Shown: positions 8,648-17,775 of the stretch, in pieces
Layout: each line of letters begins with the position of its first letter
Position numbering within the stretch: the stretch's first letter is position 1
Source of the DNA: an uncultured Collinsella sp.
GTDB lineage: Bacteria; Actinomycetota; Coriobacteriia; Coriobacteriales; Coriobacteriaceae
Length of the DNA: 64,000 nt
Assembly: GCA_934668345.1 (NCBI GenBank)
Contig: CAKUNE010000001.1
Coordinates: 186,001 to 250,000, forward strand
Direction of reading: 5' to 3'
Notes under the pieces: model-generated
The model's database searches: none
Seen by the model: the letters and a program-made list of their open reading frames with translations, nothing else
What the model was told of the DNA's origin: nothing
Made by a program: the position numbers and the translations under genes

Positions 8648-8690
8648 GGTCGCCTAGGACCAAACAATACGTCCTAGGCGGCTTTTTTGG
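8648..8690. terminator. Bidirectional terminator between the kinase and VanZ-like genes
   Basis: CGCCTAGGAC pairs with GTCCTAGGCG, with A residues on the left and T residues on the right. The right-hand flank also encodes the last residues (AKKAA) and stop codon of the convergent VanZ-like gene. Confidence 0.87.
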
Positions 8691-9123
8691 CGCACATCAG
8701 CGACCGTAAGAGATATCGGAGCACAACACCCGTTGCCGCTCCACAGCAGTCGATCATCACATCGGTGATCATGCCGGCACGTCCCGGCACAAAGAGTTGA
8801 ATCGTCTCGTCGATGGAGGGAACGAGCAGCAGGAACACCGCCGTGGGCAGCAGCACGTCAAAGGTGCGCCGCCCCTCATAATCAAAGGCATGCGTTGCCA
8901 GGATGCCGAGCACCATATACTCGGTAAAATGCGCGCACTTGCGAACAACAAAGTTGGTCACCCATGCATATGGAAGTCCCACGCCGTGCAGGAAGCCGCG
9001 GATAGCTTCCATGACCGTTAGGCTCAGCGAGCCCGACCCCGAGCCGGGAACCAGCGAATTGCCCCAGATCAAGAGCGCCATCAGGCAGGTCACAACCGCC
9101 CATTTTCGATTGATCTTAACCAT
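8674..9123 (-). CDS. VanZ-like family membrane protein
   Basis: This 149-residue protein has about four hydrophobic segments and the VanZ-like signatures RKCAHFTEYMVLGILATHAF and SIDETIQLFVPGRAGMITDVMIDCCGAATG. The DE-x3-Q and GR-x5-D motifs are the family's conserved polar residues. VanZ gives low-level teicoplanin resistance in enterococci, but most family members have unknown roles in the cell envelope. It lies 7 bases after the upstream membrane-protein gene on the same strand, so the two are likely one operon. Its stop codon lies inside a bidirectional terminator. Confidence 0.85.
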   Translation of the reverse strand: MVKINRKWAVVTCLMALLIWGNSLVPGSGSGSLSLTVMEAIRGFLHGVGLPYAWVTNFVVRKCAHFTEYMVLGILATHAFDYEGRRTFDVLLPTAVFLLLVPSIDETIQLFVPGRAGMITDVMIDCCGAATGVVLRYLLRSLMCAKKAA

Positions 9124-9130
9124 GCAGAAG

Positions 9131-10531
9131 TTATGCCTCCGCGCGGAGCGGGGCGAAGCTGGCGGTACCGCCCTCGATAACGCTCAGATAGGCACGGCCC
9201 GTACGCTTGGCGGTAGAGGACTGCAGGCGCTCGATCTCTTCCTCGAGGATCTGATTGACGCGCTCGTGACGACGATTTTCCATAATGCCGGCGGCAATAG
9301 CCTCGGCCCGCTCGATGCCCTCGCGCGAGATACGGGCGGTATCCTCGGGGAACACAGCGCTGTGACGGCCGACATAGGCGGGGGCAGCAGGCTGAGGGGC
9401 AGTGACGGGAGCGGGGGCTGCAACAGGAGCAGGCCCGTCAATCTCATCCAGAATCGCGGTGGCGGCGGCCCACATGTCCTCGTGGCCCGAGTAATCGGCC
9501 ATGGGGACATCAACCTCGAGCGAAGCGTCCGGAAGGTCGCCGGTGTCGATGCGATCTTGGGCATCAATCGATGCGGTGATGGCTGCAGGCTCATCGAGGT
9601 CATCGAGATCGATGTCCGCGACACCGGAGATGATAGGCATGCTGGCGAGGTTTGCGTTGTACGGCGCAGCCTCAGCCGCCTGCTGCTGGGCAGGAGCGCC
9701 CCAAAGCGAGCTTTCGGCGGCGCGGCGGGCGGCAACGGCCTCCTCGTCCGCGGTCATGGCTTCATCAACGTACGAATTATCGGCAGAAGCGTTCGCGTCC
9801 GCCGAGGTAGCGCTGCAGGCGTTATTGGCTGCCGCGTTGGCAACGAGTGCCACGAAAGCCGCCGTGCTGCCCGCAGGGGCGGCCTGGGAGCCCGACACGG
9901 CGCGTGCCGCGGCGGCGATGTCATCGCGATTGAAGGAGCCGGTCTGCCCGCCGTTGGTGAGCTCGTCGATGGCGACTTGATAGACGTCGCGCGAGCGCGC
10001 AGGGTCGCAGCTCACCGGCGAATCGTCGTCGAGCATACTGTCGATCATGGACCAAGCCTCGTCCTCGTCCATAGCATCTGCGGCTCGAGCAATGGTGGGA
10101 ACACCATCATCGGCATGACGGCGCTGGAACGCACCAGTCAGGCCGGAAAGGAATGCCGAGGTAGACTGCTCCGCCTGAGCCTGAGAAGCAGAAGCCGCAG
10201 CGTAAGGAGTCGCATCCTGCTGCTGAGCTGGGATCGAGGCGGTCTTGAACTCGCTTTGATGCTGATTGAGATTGGCGGCACCGCCCATGGCATCGGGCTG
10301 GAACAGACGCTCTTCACGCTGCGCACGATACTCGGAGATGCCCAGCGAGGCGGCATAGATACCCACGCCCGCCACCGCGCCCACGGCGAAGGGAACCGCA
10401 CCCGCCACGACCGTCTCGTTCACCGACGAAAACGGCAGCGTCGCGGCATACATAACCACGGGAGCGGCAAGGCCGATCCCGCACGAAAGTCCGGCAAGGA
10501 CTGCTCGTTGTGTTGCATCAGAAGAAGCCAT
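9131..10531 (-). CDS. Ala-rich membrane-anchored protein of unknown function
   Basis: The 466-residue protein opens with two predicted membrane helices (GLSCGIGLAAPVVMYAATL and VAGAVPFAVGAVAGVGIYAA). A long Ala-, Asp- and Gln-rich low-complexity region follows, with acidic patches such as DIDLDDLDEP. A better conserved tail includes GIERAEAIAAGIMENRRHERVNQILEEEIERL. I do not recognise a domain. GGGGAGAG sits before ATG at 10531; nine further in-frame codons upstream lack support. It is co-oriented with the VanZ-like gene 7 bases downstream. Low complexity and helical tail suggest an envelope scaffold, but this is only a guess. Confidence 0.72.
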   Translation of the reverse strand: MASSDATQRAVLAGLSCGIGLAAPVVMYAATLPFSSVNETVVAGAVPFAVGAVAGVGIYAASLGISEYRAQREERLFQPDAMGGAANLNQHQSEFKTASIPAQQQDATPYAAASASQAQAEQSTSAFLSGLTGAFQRRHADDGVPTIARAADAMDEDEAWSMIDSMLDDDSPVSCDPARSRDVYQVAIDELTNGGQTGSFNRDDIAAAARAVSGSQAAPAGSTAAFVALVANAAANNACSATSADANASADNSYVDEAMTADEEAVAARRAAESSLWGAPAQQQAAEAAPYNANLASMPIISGVADIDLDDLDEPAAITASIDAQDRIDTGDLPDASLEVDVPMADYSGHEDMWAAATAILDEIDGPAPVAAPAPVTAPQPAAPAYVGRHSAVFPEDTARISREGIERAEAIAAGIMENRRHERVNQILEEEIERLQSSTAKRTGRAYLSVIEGGTASFAPLRAEA

Positions 10532-10844
10532 GAGCTCTCCCCATCTTCCAGCACCCAAATCGCATCATTCAGTTGGCTGCGCGAGAGAAGATGAAGCGGG
10601 GCTATGCCCCAAAGCAACGGTATATGGTTCGTTTCATCTGCGTTTTCCGTCGCGAAGCTTAAAAGCTATTATGCGAAACCGCCCTGCCGATTGCAAGCGA
10701 CGATGTCGGATTGAAACGGGAAACCTGCTGCTCGTCGGTCTTACGGTCAAAAATAAGCGCGGAGCGGCGCTATGGAAAAGGGCCGAGGCTCAAAGCCCCG
10801 ACCCTTTATCGCATTGATGACTATCGCTGCGCGTGGATGACAAC
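10532..10844. other. Intergenic region between rho and the Ala-rich membrane gene
   Basis: About 310 bases hold the promoter region of the leftward membrane-protein operon and the rho terminator (10770-10815). No other gene is supported. Confidence 0.45.
10770..10815 (-). terminator. Terminator of rho
   Basis: Read leftward, GGGTCGGGGCT pairs with AGCCTCGGCCC (one mismatch), followed by TTTT, about 35 bases past the rho stop codon. Confidence 0.82.
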
Positions 10845-13400
10845 CTAGAACGTCTGCTCGTAATCGCTGTGTTTTTTGGCCGAACGCACCAGGAACTCCT
10901 GGTTGGTGTTGGTGCCCTTAAGACCCTTGATAAACGATGCGGCTGCGCGCTCGGTGTTGTTCATGCCGGCAAGAATGCGACGCAGACCAAAGACAAACGG
11001 GCGCATCTGCTCGTCGACCAACAGGTCCTCGTTACGTGTACCGGAGGCAACGGGGTCGATAGCCGGGAAGATGCGGCGGTCGGCCAGTTCGCGGTCGAGC
11101 TTAAGCTCCATGTTGCCGGTGCCCTTGAACTCCTCAAAAATGACCTCGTCCATCTTGGAACCGGTGTCGATAAGGGCAGAGGCCAGGATGGTGAGCGAGC
11201 CACCGTTCTCGATATTGCGGGCTGCACCCAGGAAGCGTTTGGGCGGATACAGTGCCGCCGAATCGACGCCGCCCGAAAGGATGCGGCCCGAGGCGGGCGC
11301 CGCCAAGTTGTAGGCGCGGGCGAGGCGCGTGATGGAGTCGAGCACCACCACGACGTCGCCACCCAGCTCTACGATGCGCTTGGCGCGCTCGATGACGAGC
11401 TCTGCCACGCGGGTGTGGTTGTCGGCAGGCATATCGAAGGTCGACGCTACAACCTCACCCTTGATGGAACGCTGCATATCGGTGACCTCTTCGGGGCGCT
11501 CGTCGACGAGCAGGCAGATGAGGTGCACCTCGGGGTTGTTAATCGAGATAGACTGGCAGATCTTCTTGAGGATCGTGGTCTTGCCGGCCTTGGGTGGGGA
11601 CACGATCAGGCCACGCTGACCCTTGCCGATCGGCGACACGATGTCGATGGCGCGACCGGTAATAGAGTCCTTGCCGTGCTCCATGCGCAGCGGCTCGTTG
11701 GGATAGACCGGGGTGAGGTCGCCGAACTTGGGACGGTTGCGAATCTGCTCGGGGTCAAGACCGTTGACGGTCGTGATTTTGGCGAGGCCGGCGCGCTTGT
11801 CGCCGCCGCGCGAAGGACGCAGCGAGCCCTCGATGACGTCGCCCGTGCGCAGGCGCGCGGAGCGAATGAGGTAGGCAGGCACGAAGGCGTCGTCGTTGGA
11901 CTTCATGTAGCCATGGGCGTGGATGATGCCGGAGCTGTCCGGGCGAATCTGCAGAATGCCCTTGATGTCGCGGAAGCCCTCGGCCTTCGCGGCAGTGGTG
12001 TAGATCTCCTCGACGAGCTCGGCCTTCTTCTTGCCCGTCGTCTCGATCTCAAACTCCTTGGCCTTTTCGCGCAGTTCGGCGACCTTCATGGCAGCGAGCT
12101 CCTCGCGCGAAAGCGTGGGCTCGGTGGGAGCGGCATTACGCTCCTTGTTGCGTTGCTTGCGATCGCGCTGGCGGTTGCGACGGTCGTTGTTGCGCACGTC
12201 CTTGCGCTCGTTGCGCTCCTCGTTGCGCTTGTGCTGGCGACGGTTGGGGCGAGTGCCGTCTTCGCCCTCGGCGGGGGCGGCACCATCGGTTGCGGCGGTG
12301 TCAACATTGGCCACAGCGGCGTCATTGGCCTCGGCGCCGGAATCGACCTGTGCTTCGACATCAGCCTGCTGCTCGGCGGCCTTGGCCTTAACGGACTTCT
12401 TGCGACCGCGCTTGGGCTTCTCGGATGCAGGCTGTTCGACGTCCTGGGGCTCGACGGCATCAGTCGATGCATCGGCGGTCGTCTCGGCGGAATCCTCGGA
12501 CGCACCCTTCTTGGCAGCCTTAGCCTTGGACGTGCGCTTAGCAGCAGTGCGACTGCTGCGACCGGGACGGACGTCGGCGGGCTCGGCATCGGCAGAAACG
12601 GCCTCGGAAGTCGTAGCATCCTGGACGGGTACATCGGCAGCAGTTGAGGACTTGGCGGTCACCGCAGCATCCCGAGCGGCGGCGGCTGCGGCTGCGGCCT
12701 TCTCGGCCTCGACAAAGGCCTTGGGCTTGCGACCGCGACGGTGCGGGCGCAAAGCCGGATCGACAACGGGAACTTCGTTGGCCTCGACAGGCGCAGCGGG
12801 CTCAACAGGCGATGTGCCCTCCCCTGCCGCGGAACGGACCGAAGCCTCAGTGAGCTCGGGGGCTACCTGTTCCGCAACCTGCTCGGCCTTAGCAGCCGTG
12901 CGGCGGCGTGTGCGCGGTGCCGGCTTCTCGGTCGGCAGGTCGGCGGCAGGAGTCTCGATGGCGGCAGGCGTCTCGGGCACAGACGGAGCTGCAAGCTCGG
13001 TCAGAGCCGCGGCCTCGCACTCGGCAGCACGACGGCGGGCGCGCACCACCTGGGCCTCGCTAATCTGCGCCAAAGCACGTGCCTGCGCGACCTCATCGGA
13101 AATCGGCGCCGAGGAGTCAGCCGCAACGGTGCGCTTGGCGCGCGTCGTGCGCGTGGTACGGCGCTTGGGCTTGGTGACCTCCTCGCCGTCAGCAGCAGGC
13201 TTGGCCGTGCGGCGCGTACGCTTGGGCTTTGCCGGAGCAGCCTCCTCACCAGTTGCAGGCACGGCCTTCTCAGCCGTTGCAGCCTTAGGCGTCTCAGGAG
13301 CCGAGGCTTGCGCGGGCGCCGCGACCTGGTCCGACGCAACCGGTGCAGCGGGAGCGGCTTGCGTCGTCGTTATTTCGTTTTCTTGCTGTTGATCAGACAC
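10845..13400 (-). CDS. rho: Transcription termination factor Rho with long N-terminal extension
   Basis: The C-terminal 420 residues are canonical Rho. A Rho_N helix bundle (LSREELAAMKVAELREKAKEF) comes first, then the RNA-binding domain (HAHGYMKSNDDAFVPAYLIR). The ATPase core follows, with Walker A SPPKAGKTTILK, Walker B LICLLVDERPEEVTDM and the Q-loop region. Residues 1 to about 420 are an Ala/Lys/Arg/Glu-rich extension with repeated KPKRRTTRTTRAKR-like basic clusters, far longer than E. coli Rho (419 residues in all). Such extensions are known in actinobacterial Rho and bind RNA. The start is GTG at 13400; no strong ribosome site is seen. Large plus-strand open frames over this gene are composition shadows. 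Confidence 0.95.
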   Translation of the reverse strand: MSDQQQENEITTTQAAPAAPVASDQVAAPAQASAPETPKAATAEKAVPATGEEAAPAKPKRTRRTAKPAADGEEVTKPKRRTTRTTRAKRTVAADSSAPISDEVAQARALAQISEAQVVRARRRAAECEAAALTELAAPSVPETPAAIETPAADLPTEKPAPRTRRRTAAKAEQVAEQVAPELTEASVRSAAGEGTSPVEPAAPVEANEVPVVDPALRPHRRGRKPKAFVEAEKAAAAAAAARDAAVTAKSSTAADVPVQDATTSEAVSADAEPADVRPGRSSRTAAKRTSKAKAAKKGASEDSAETTADASTDAVEPQDVEQPASEKPKRGRKKSVKAKAAEQQADVEAQVDSGAEANDAAVANVDTAATDGAAPAEGEDGTRPNRRQHKRNEERNERKDVRNNDRRNRQRDRKQRNKERNAAPTEPTLSREELAAMKVAELREKAKEFEIETTGKKKAELVEEIYTTAAKAEGFRDIKGILQIRPDSSGIIHAHGYMKSNDDAFVPAYLIRSARLRTGDVIEGSLRPSRGGDKRAGLAKITTVNGLDPEQIRNRPKFGDLTPVYPNEPLRMEHGKDSITGRAIDIVSPIGKGQRGLIVSPPKAGKTTILKKICQSISINNPEVHLICLLVDERPEEVTDMQRSIKGEVVASTFDMPADNHTRVAELVIERAKRIVELGGDVVVVLDSITRLARAYNLAAPASGRILSGGVDSAALYPPKRFLGAARNIENGGSLTILASALIDTGSKMDEVIFEEFKGTGNMELKLDRELADRRIFPAIDPVASGTRNEDLLVDEQMRPFVFGLRRILAGMNNTERAAASFIKGLKGTNTNQEFLVRSAKKHSDYEQTF

Positions 13401-13570
13401 AGTGTTTGCTCAACTTTCTTTTCAAGCCCTGTGATCACATGCTCCCTGCATAAACCTTCAGGGCGGCTAAACAGTCTAGTTCCGTTCAAAACGACGGACA
13501 TCATTGATCTGTATCGAGATGATTGCGTCAACTACGCAGCGTTAGTGTAACACAACCGCCGCCACCTGCA

Positions 13571-13612
13571 ACTTAGTCATCGGGGACGTTCATAAACGAC
13601 TAGTCAAAAGGG
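13571..13612. repeat. REP-like repeat, GACTAGTC type
   Basis: TAGTC and GACTAGTC arms flank GGGGACGTTC. The same arrangement recurs at 34207. Confidence 0.72.
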
Positions 13613-13654
13613 ACACTCTTTGGTTTACCACCCACAAATCAGACTGCCTCCGCC

Positions 13655-13806
13655 AAAACTATGGCGGTTTACTACGACGAATCGCTCAACCGCGACCACT
13701 CCGAAACATGTTGAACTAAAACCGCAGGTAGATGCCTTGCGCTTTTTTGCGAAAAGCCGGCGTGGTTGGAGATTCTCAATTCATCGTAGTAAACCGGCAT
13801 AGTTTC
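13655..13806. mobile_element. MITE-like element with 27-base imperfect inverted repeats
   Basis: The left arm at 13655-13682 (AAACTATGGCGGTTTACTAC...) and the right arm at 13779-13805 are reverse complements with two mismatches over 27 bases, enclosing about 97 bases. No transposase is encoded. No clear target duplication was identified. Confidence 0.6.
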
Positions 13807-13850
13807 GTATTTCCAGCAGTTCCAAATTCGTCAATACGTCGGCATTTGCG

Positions 13851-13884
13851 AAAAAAGCCCGACCTCCGTGGGAGATCGGGCTTA
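13851..13884 (-). terminator. Terminator of argS
   Basis: Read leftward, AGCCCGATCTCC pairs with GGAGGTCGGGCT, then TTTTTT follows. It lies about 45 bases past the argS stop codon. Confidence 0.9.
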
Positions 13885-13929
13885 TAGGGCTCAGTTAAAG
13901 CAAACCTACACGGTCAAATGACCCGCAGA

Positions 13930-15783
13930 TTACATCTGCTCGGGCGCGGAAACGCCAACGAGGGTGAGCACCAGGGCGAGCGTCACGCGGACAGCGTCGC
14001 AAGCGGCCAGACGGGCACGCGAAAGCTCGGGGTCGACGGGACGACCCTCGCTCGGCAGAACCTGGCAGGCAGCGTAGAAGCTGTGGAAGTCACCGGCGAG
14101 CTCCTCGGCAAAGTGGGTCAGACGGAACGGGGCGCGATCGCGAGCGCAGCTGGCGATCAGGTCGGTGAGCTCGTTGAGCTTGCGCGAAAGGGCGAGCTCG
14201 GTCGGGTCGGTCAGCAGCGAGTAATCGACGTTCTCACCGATGGCCTTGGCGGCAACGGCCTTCATGCCCATCTCGTCGGCCTGCTCGGCGGTAACGTCGG
14301 CGGCACGGCGCAGGATGGAGCACACGCGGGCGTGAGCATACTGCACGTAATAGACCGGGTTGGAGTTGTCGCGCTTCTTGACGGCCTCGATATCGAAGTC
14401 GACCATCTGGTTGGAGCTCTTGGAGATGAGCGTGTAACGGGCAGCGTCGGAGCCGACCTCGTCGACGAGCTCCTGCAGGGTCACCATGGTGCCCTTGCGC
14501 TTGGACATACGGACGGGCTTGCCGTTACGCAGCAGGTTGACGAGCTGGCCCAGCAGAACCTCGAACTTGCCGGGGTAACCCAGAGCGTCGCAGACGCAGC
14601 GGACGCGCTCGATGTAGCCGTGGTGGTCGGCGCCCCAGATGTCGATGACGTGATCGACGCGCTGGAACTTATCCCAGTGATAGGCGACGTCGGAGGCGAA
14701 GTAGGTGTACTCGCCATCGGACTTGATCAGGACGCGGTCCTTGTCGTCGCCCAGGTCGGTGGAACGGAACCACAGGGCGCCGTCCTTGGTGTAGAGGTAG
14801 CCCATCTTGTCGAGCTTCTCAAAAGCGCGGTCGACGGCGGAGGTGCCGGCGGTCTCGCCCTCGGTGTCCTTCACATACAGCGAGCGCTCGGAGTACCAAC
14901 GATCGAAGTCGCAGTTGACGGCGTGGCAGAGGTCGCGCATGTTGTCGACCATCTTTACATAGCCGCGCTCGCGGAAGCTCTCCATGCGCTCCTGCGGATC
15001 GGCGTTGACCCACTTATCGCCGTCGGTGCGCCAGAACTCGGCAGCCTCATCGATGATGTAGTCGCCGCCATAGGAGTCCTTGCCCAGGGTCTCGGCAAAG
15101 TTATCCTGGTACGGATGGGTCTCGGGATGCTCGTCGCTCTCGTCGGCAACGAAGGCGTCACGGTCGGCGATCAGCAGCTTGTGAGCCTCGTCGATATCAA
15201 CGCCCTGCTTGGCGATGATGTCGGCAAGCTGCATGTAGCGCGTGCTGATGGAGTTGCCGAAGGTGTTCATCTGAGAGCCGTGGTCATTGATGTAGAACTC
15301 ACGCTGGATGTCGTAACCGGCGTGGTCCATAACACGGCAGAGCGAGTCGCCCAGCGCGGCCCAGCGGCCGTGGCCGATGTGCATGGGGCCGACGGGGTTA
15401 GCGGAAACGAACTCGACCTGGGTCTTCAGGCCACCACCGACGTTGGACTTAGCGAAGTCCATGCCCTTCTCGCGAGCCTCGCCAAAGATGGCATTCTTGA
15501 CAGCGACGGAGAGGTAGAAGTTGATGAAGCCAGGGCCTGCGATCTCGACCTTCTCGATCGCGGGGTCCTCGGGCATATGGGCAACGATGGCCTCGGCGAT
15601 CTTGCGCGGGGCGCAGTGGGCCAGCTTGGCGGACTTCAGAGCCATGGTAGAGGTCCACTCGCCATGAGAAGTGTCAGCCGGTCGCTCGATAGCGCAATCG
15701 TCAAGTTCAAATGCGGAAAGGTCGCCGGCCTCCTGGGCCGCAGCAAGCGCAGCGCGTACCAGCTCTTCAATCTTCTCGGGCAT
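13930..15783 (-). CDS. argS: Arginyl-tRNA synthetase
   Basis: The 617-residue class I synthetase charges tRNA-Arg. The N-terminal additional domain (residues 1 to about 110) precedes the HIGH motif in SANPVGPMHIGHGRWAALGD. The KMSKS loop is present as PVRMSKRKGTMVTL, and the C-terminal DALR anticodon-binding domain ends in VRVTLALVLTLVGVSAPEQM. ATG at 15783 follows AAGGAGGATCT, an ideal ribosome site. The gene stands alone, divergent from the carD-like gene 340 bases away, and ends in a terminator at 13851. Confidence 0.97.
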   Translation of the reverse strand: MPEKIEELVRAALAAAQEAGDLSAFELDDCAIERPADTSHGEWTSTMALKSAKLAHCAPRKIAEAIVAHMPEDPAIEKVEIAGPGFINFYLSVAVKNAIFGEAREKGMDFAKSNVGGGLKTQVEFVSANPVGPMHIGHGRWAALGDSLCRVMDHAGYDIQREFYINDHGSQMNTFGNSISTRYMQLADIIAKQGVDIDEAHKLLIADRDAFVADESDEHPETHPYQDNFAETLGKDSYGGDYIIDEAAEFWRTDGDKWVNADPQERMESFRERGYVKMVDNMRDLCHAVNCDFDRWYSERSLYVKDTEGETAGTSAVDRAFEKLDKMGYLYTKDGALWFRSTDLGDDKDRVLIKSDGEYTYFASDVAYHWDKFQRVDHVIDIWGADHHGYIERVRCVCDALGYPGKFEVLLGQLVNLLRNGKPVRMSKRKGTMVTLQELVDEVGSDAARYTLISKSSNQMVDFDIEAVKKRDNSNPVYYVQYAHARVCSILRRAADVTAEQADEMGMKAVAAKAIGENVDYSLLTDPTELALSRKLNELTDLIASCARDRAPFRLTHFAEELAGDFHSFYAACQVLPSEGRPVDPELSRARLAACDAVRVTLALVLTLVGVSAPEQM

Positions 15784-16125
15784 AGATCCTCCTTGTGTTA
15801 AAGCCCCCGAGCTCTTGGTCACTCGTAGGGCAAAAGCCAGAGTTTGTAGCACTCTATCACAAGCGACGGGCACTATCGCAGGGTAAAGCCAATCGAAATT
15901 GCATATGCACAAAATTGACTACAGCTTGTATGGAGTCTCTCAAAGATGCCGGTCTGCCTGCAGATTATGCACGCGTTGAAAATGCATAAAGGTGTGAATG
16001 AGCTGTGTCTTTTATCGAATACTCTTACCTATCGGAGTTGTGTGCTTTTCCTGCATAAAGTAAGGGTTTCCGCACGTCAGCGTGGTATTCTAGACATACG
16101 CAAATTCGTATAAGTTGGAGGTAGC
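15784..16125. promoter_or_regulatory. Divergent promoter region between argS and the carD-like gene
   Basis: The 342 bases contain promoters for both directions. A TATTCT -10-like box at about 16086 precedes the CarD-like gene. I see no leader peptide, T-box or riboswitch structure. Confidence 0.4.
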
Positions 16126-16611
16126 ATGTTCTCAATCGGTCAACACGTCATTCATCCGGGTCAGGGAGTCTGCACCGTCGTCGGTTTTAGGGACGACACG
16201 CCGCAGCCCATGCTGTTGCTCGAGACCAAGCAGGGACATGCGCAGACGATCCTCATGTACCCCGTGGCGCAGGCCGATCGTTTGCATGCCGCCATCTCCC
16301 AGCAAGATGCCGAGCACCTGCTGAGCCACTATGACGAGCTGGAGTGCGACACCTTTACCGAGCGTAACAGCTCGCTTGAGGAGACGCACTTTAAGCAGCA
16401 GCTCAAGCTGGGCGCGCCCGAGACGGTCCGCGTGGCAAAGACCATGATGCACCGCATTCGCCAGGCCGAGGAAGCTGATAAAAAGCCCAGCTCCTACTAC
16501 ATGCGCGTACTTAAGGAGGCCAAGCGCCGCTCCATAGAGGAGTTCGCCGTGGCCCTGGGCGTCACCGAAGAGGACGCCGAAGCCCGCCTAGCCCAAGCCG
16601 CCCTTAACTAA
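16126..16611 (+). CDS. CarD-family transcriptional regulator
   Basis: The 161-residue protein has an N-terminal RNA-polymerase-interacting Tudor-like domain (FSIGQHVIHPGQGVCTVVGF, residues 2-21). The helical C-terminal DNA-binding part follows, with YYMRVLKEAKRRSIEEFAVALG. CarD/CdnL proteins bind the RNAP beta subunit and stabilise open promoter complexes, mainly at rRNA promoters. The ATG follows TTGGAGG. The stop codon TAA lies inside the arm of a REP-like repeat (16610). A strong terminator follows at 16678. Several CarD-like proteins can occur per genome, so whether this is the essential one is unknown. Confidence 0.9.
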   Translation: MFSIGQHVIHPGQGVCTVVGFRDDTPQPMLLLETKQGHAQTILMYPVAQADRLHAAISQQDAEHLLSHYDELECDTFTERNSSLEETHFKQQLKLGAPETVRVAKTMMHRIRQAEEADKKPSSYYMRVLKEAKRRSIEEFAVALGVTEEDAEARLAQAALN

Positions 16612-16653
16612 CCTGCCAAAAAGGGACAGGTTTATTTTGGCAGGTTTTATCTG
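16610..16653. repeat. REP-like repeat, AACCTGCC family, copy 1
   Basis: Arms AACCTGCCAAAA and TTTTGGCAGGTT flank AGGGACAGG. It overlaps the stop codon of the carD-like gene and lies in inverted orientation to copies 2 and 3. Confidence 0.85.
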
Positions 16654-16677
16654 GCCAAACGTCGATGAACAATTAGT

Positions 16678-16724
16678 AAATGGCCGGGCGCTCCGTTTTA
16701 TTTTGAGCGCCCGGCCATTTTTCT
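16678..16724 (+). terminator. Terminator of the carD-like gene
   Basis: AAATGGCCGGGCGCTC pairs perfectly with GAGCGCCCGGCCATTT, continuing into TTTC. Confidence 0.9.
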
Positions 16725-16967
16725 ATCTACGTAGAAATGCGTGAAGCCCATTTGCGACGTCTTCACACAAGAACAATCCAGCTCGACGCTGGCAACGTCC
16801 GCATCCGCATCGAGGGCTCTCACCCCGCTCAATTACCATTAAAAAGCATCAATTTGAAAACGCAATAACATTTCGGCAGGTAGCAGCTATAGTCGGTGAA
16901 CTGAATCTCGACAACCAATACCTCCCAATAAGGTATCTTCAGCCCATCCGAGCTAAAAGGAGGGGCC

Positions 16968-17726
16968 ATGCCGAGAAAACCTCGTTCAAAGTCACCGACT
17001 GGTTTTTTCCACGTCACATTGCGCGGGAACGGAGGGCAATTGCTGTTTGACGGTGACGAGGACCGAATCGCCTTGCTTCAAATCCTCGATGCGATCCTCC
17101 CCAAACACAATATTGAGCTTATCGCTTGGTGCCTTATGGGAAATCACATTCATCTGCTCGTCGACGATCCGGACGACCGCAAGAGCGACGCGATGCACGC
17201 GATAGCCGTATCGTATGCGGGCAGGTACAATGCACGCGCGGGTCATATCGGCCACGTATTTCAGGAGCGCTTCTGGGATTCGCCGATTAAATCGGAGGAG
17301 TATCTGCTCGAAGCAATTCGATATATTCATTTGAATCCTCAAAAAGCAGGACTGGCGACATATGACGACTATCCATGGAGCAGCCATCGTGAGTACCTAA
17401 TGGGAGCAAGGTCTCGGCCGCATGTCACCGGGGACGTTGTCGACGCACTTTTTCCGACGCCGCGCTCATATCTCAAGTTCATGAAAAGTGTACCCACGCT
17501 GCCCTATCGTCCGAGCGCAACGGCAAAAGTGCGAGAGGAAGATCTAAGTGAATTTGGTGCGGCAGTCGTGCAAAACGTCGCGGGATGTGCGCCCACAGAA
17601 CTCAAATCCATCTCCAAGGCACTTCGCAACGAAGCGATACTGGCCCTTCGAAAAGAAGGGCTGACGATCAAACAGGTTCAGTTATTAACCGGGTTGGGAA
17701 CGTGGATTATAAAGAATGCCGCATAG
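16968..17726 (+). CDS. REP-associated tyrosine transposase (RAYT)
   Basis: This complete 252-residue Y1/HUH transposase has the metal-binding pair His60 and His62 in MGNHIHLLV and the presumed nucleophile Tyr119 in EAIRYIHLNPQKAGL. It also has the conserved DDYPWSSHREYL. Its C-terminal region (about 190-252) includes EAILALRKEGLTIKQVQLLTG, which looks like a helix-turn-helix as in many RAYTs. AAAAGGAGGGG is a strong ribosome site before ATG 16968. It is bracketed by inverted copies of the AACCTGCC repeat family, its likely substrate. It is more AT-rich than its neighbours, consistent with transfer. It differs clearly from the transposase at 1-661. Confidence 0.92.
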   Translation: MPRKPRSKSPTGFFHVTLRGNGGQLLFDGDEDRIALLQILDAILPKHNIELIAWCLMGNHIHLLVDDPDDRKSDAMHAIAVSYAGRYNARAGHIGHVFQERFWDSPIKSEEYLLEAIRYIHLNPQKAGLATYDDYPWSSHREYLMGARSRPHVTGDVVDALFPTPRSYLKFMKSVPTLPYRPSATAKVREEDLSEFGAAVVQNVAGCAPTELKSISKALRNEAILALRKEGLTIKQVQLLTGLGTWIIKNAA

Positions 17727-17775
17727 TCACCTGCCGGCAACGACAGAATAGTCCCGAGGCGTCACAAGAAAACGG

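Larger units (their letters stand above)
13401..13929. other. Non-coding region between argS and rho
   Basis: Some 530 bases hold the rho leader, a REP-like repeat (13571), an imperfect 27-base inverted-repeat element (13655) and the argS terminator (13851). A 60-codon frame across the inverted-repeat element is not credible as a gene. Confidence 0.7.

Noticed and set aside
10833..12647. 604-codon open frame opposite rho
   Set aside because: It is the reverse of the Rho core, whose Walker and RNA-binding motifs are unmistakable. High GC removes stop codons on the opposite strand.
12031..13392. 453-codon Ser/Ala-rich open frame opposite the rho extension
   Set aside because: It is low complexity and a shadow of the GC-rich repeats in the Rho N-terminus.
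13918..15801. 627-codon open frame opposite argS
   Set aside because: ArgS motifs on the minus strand and its ideal ribosome site settle the strand.
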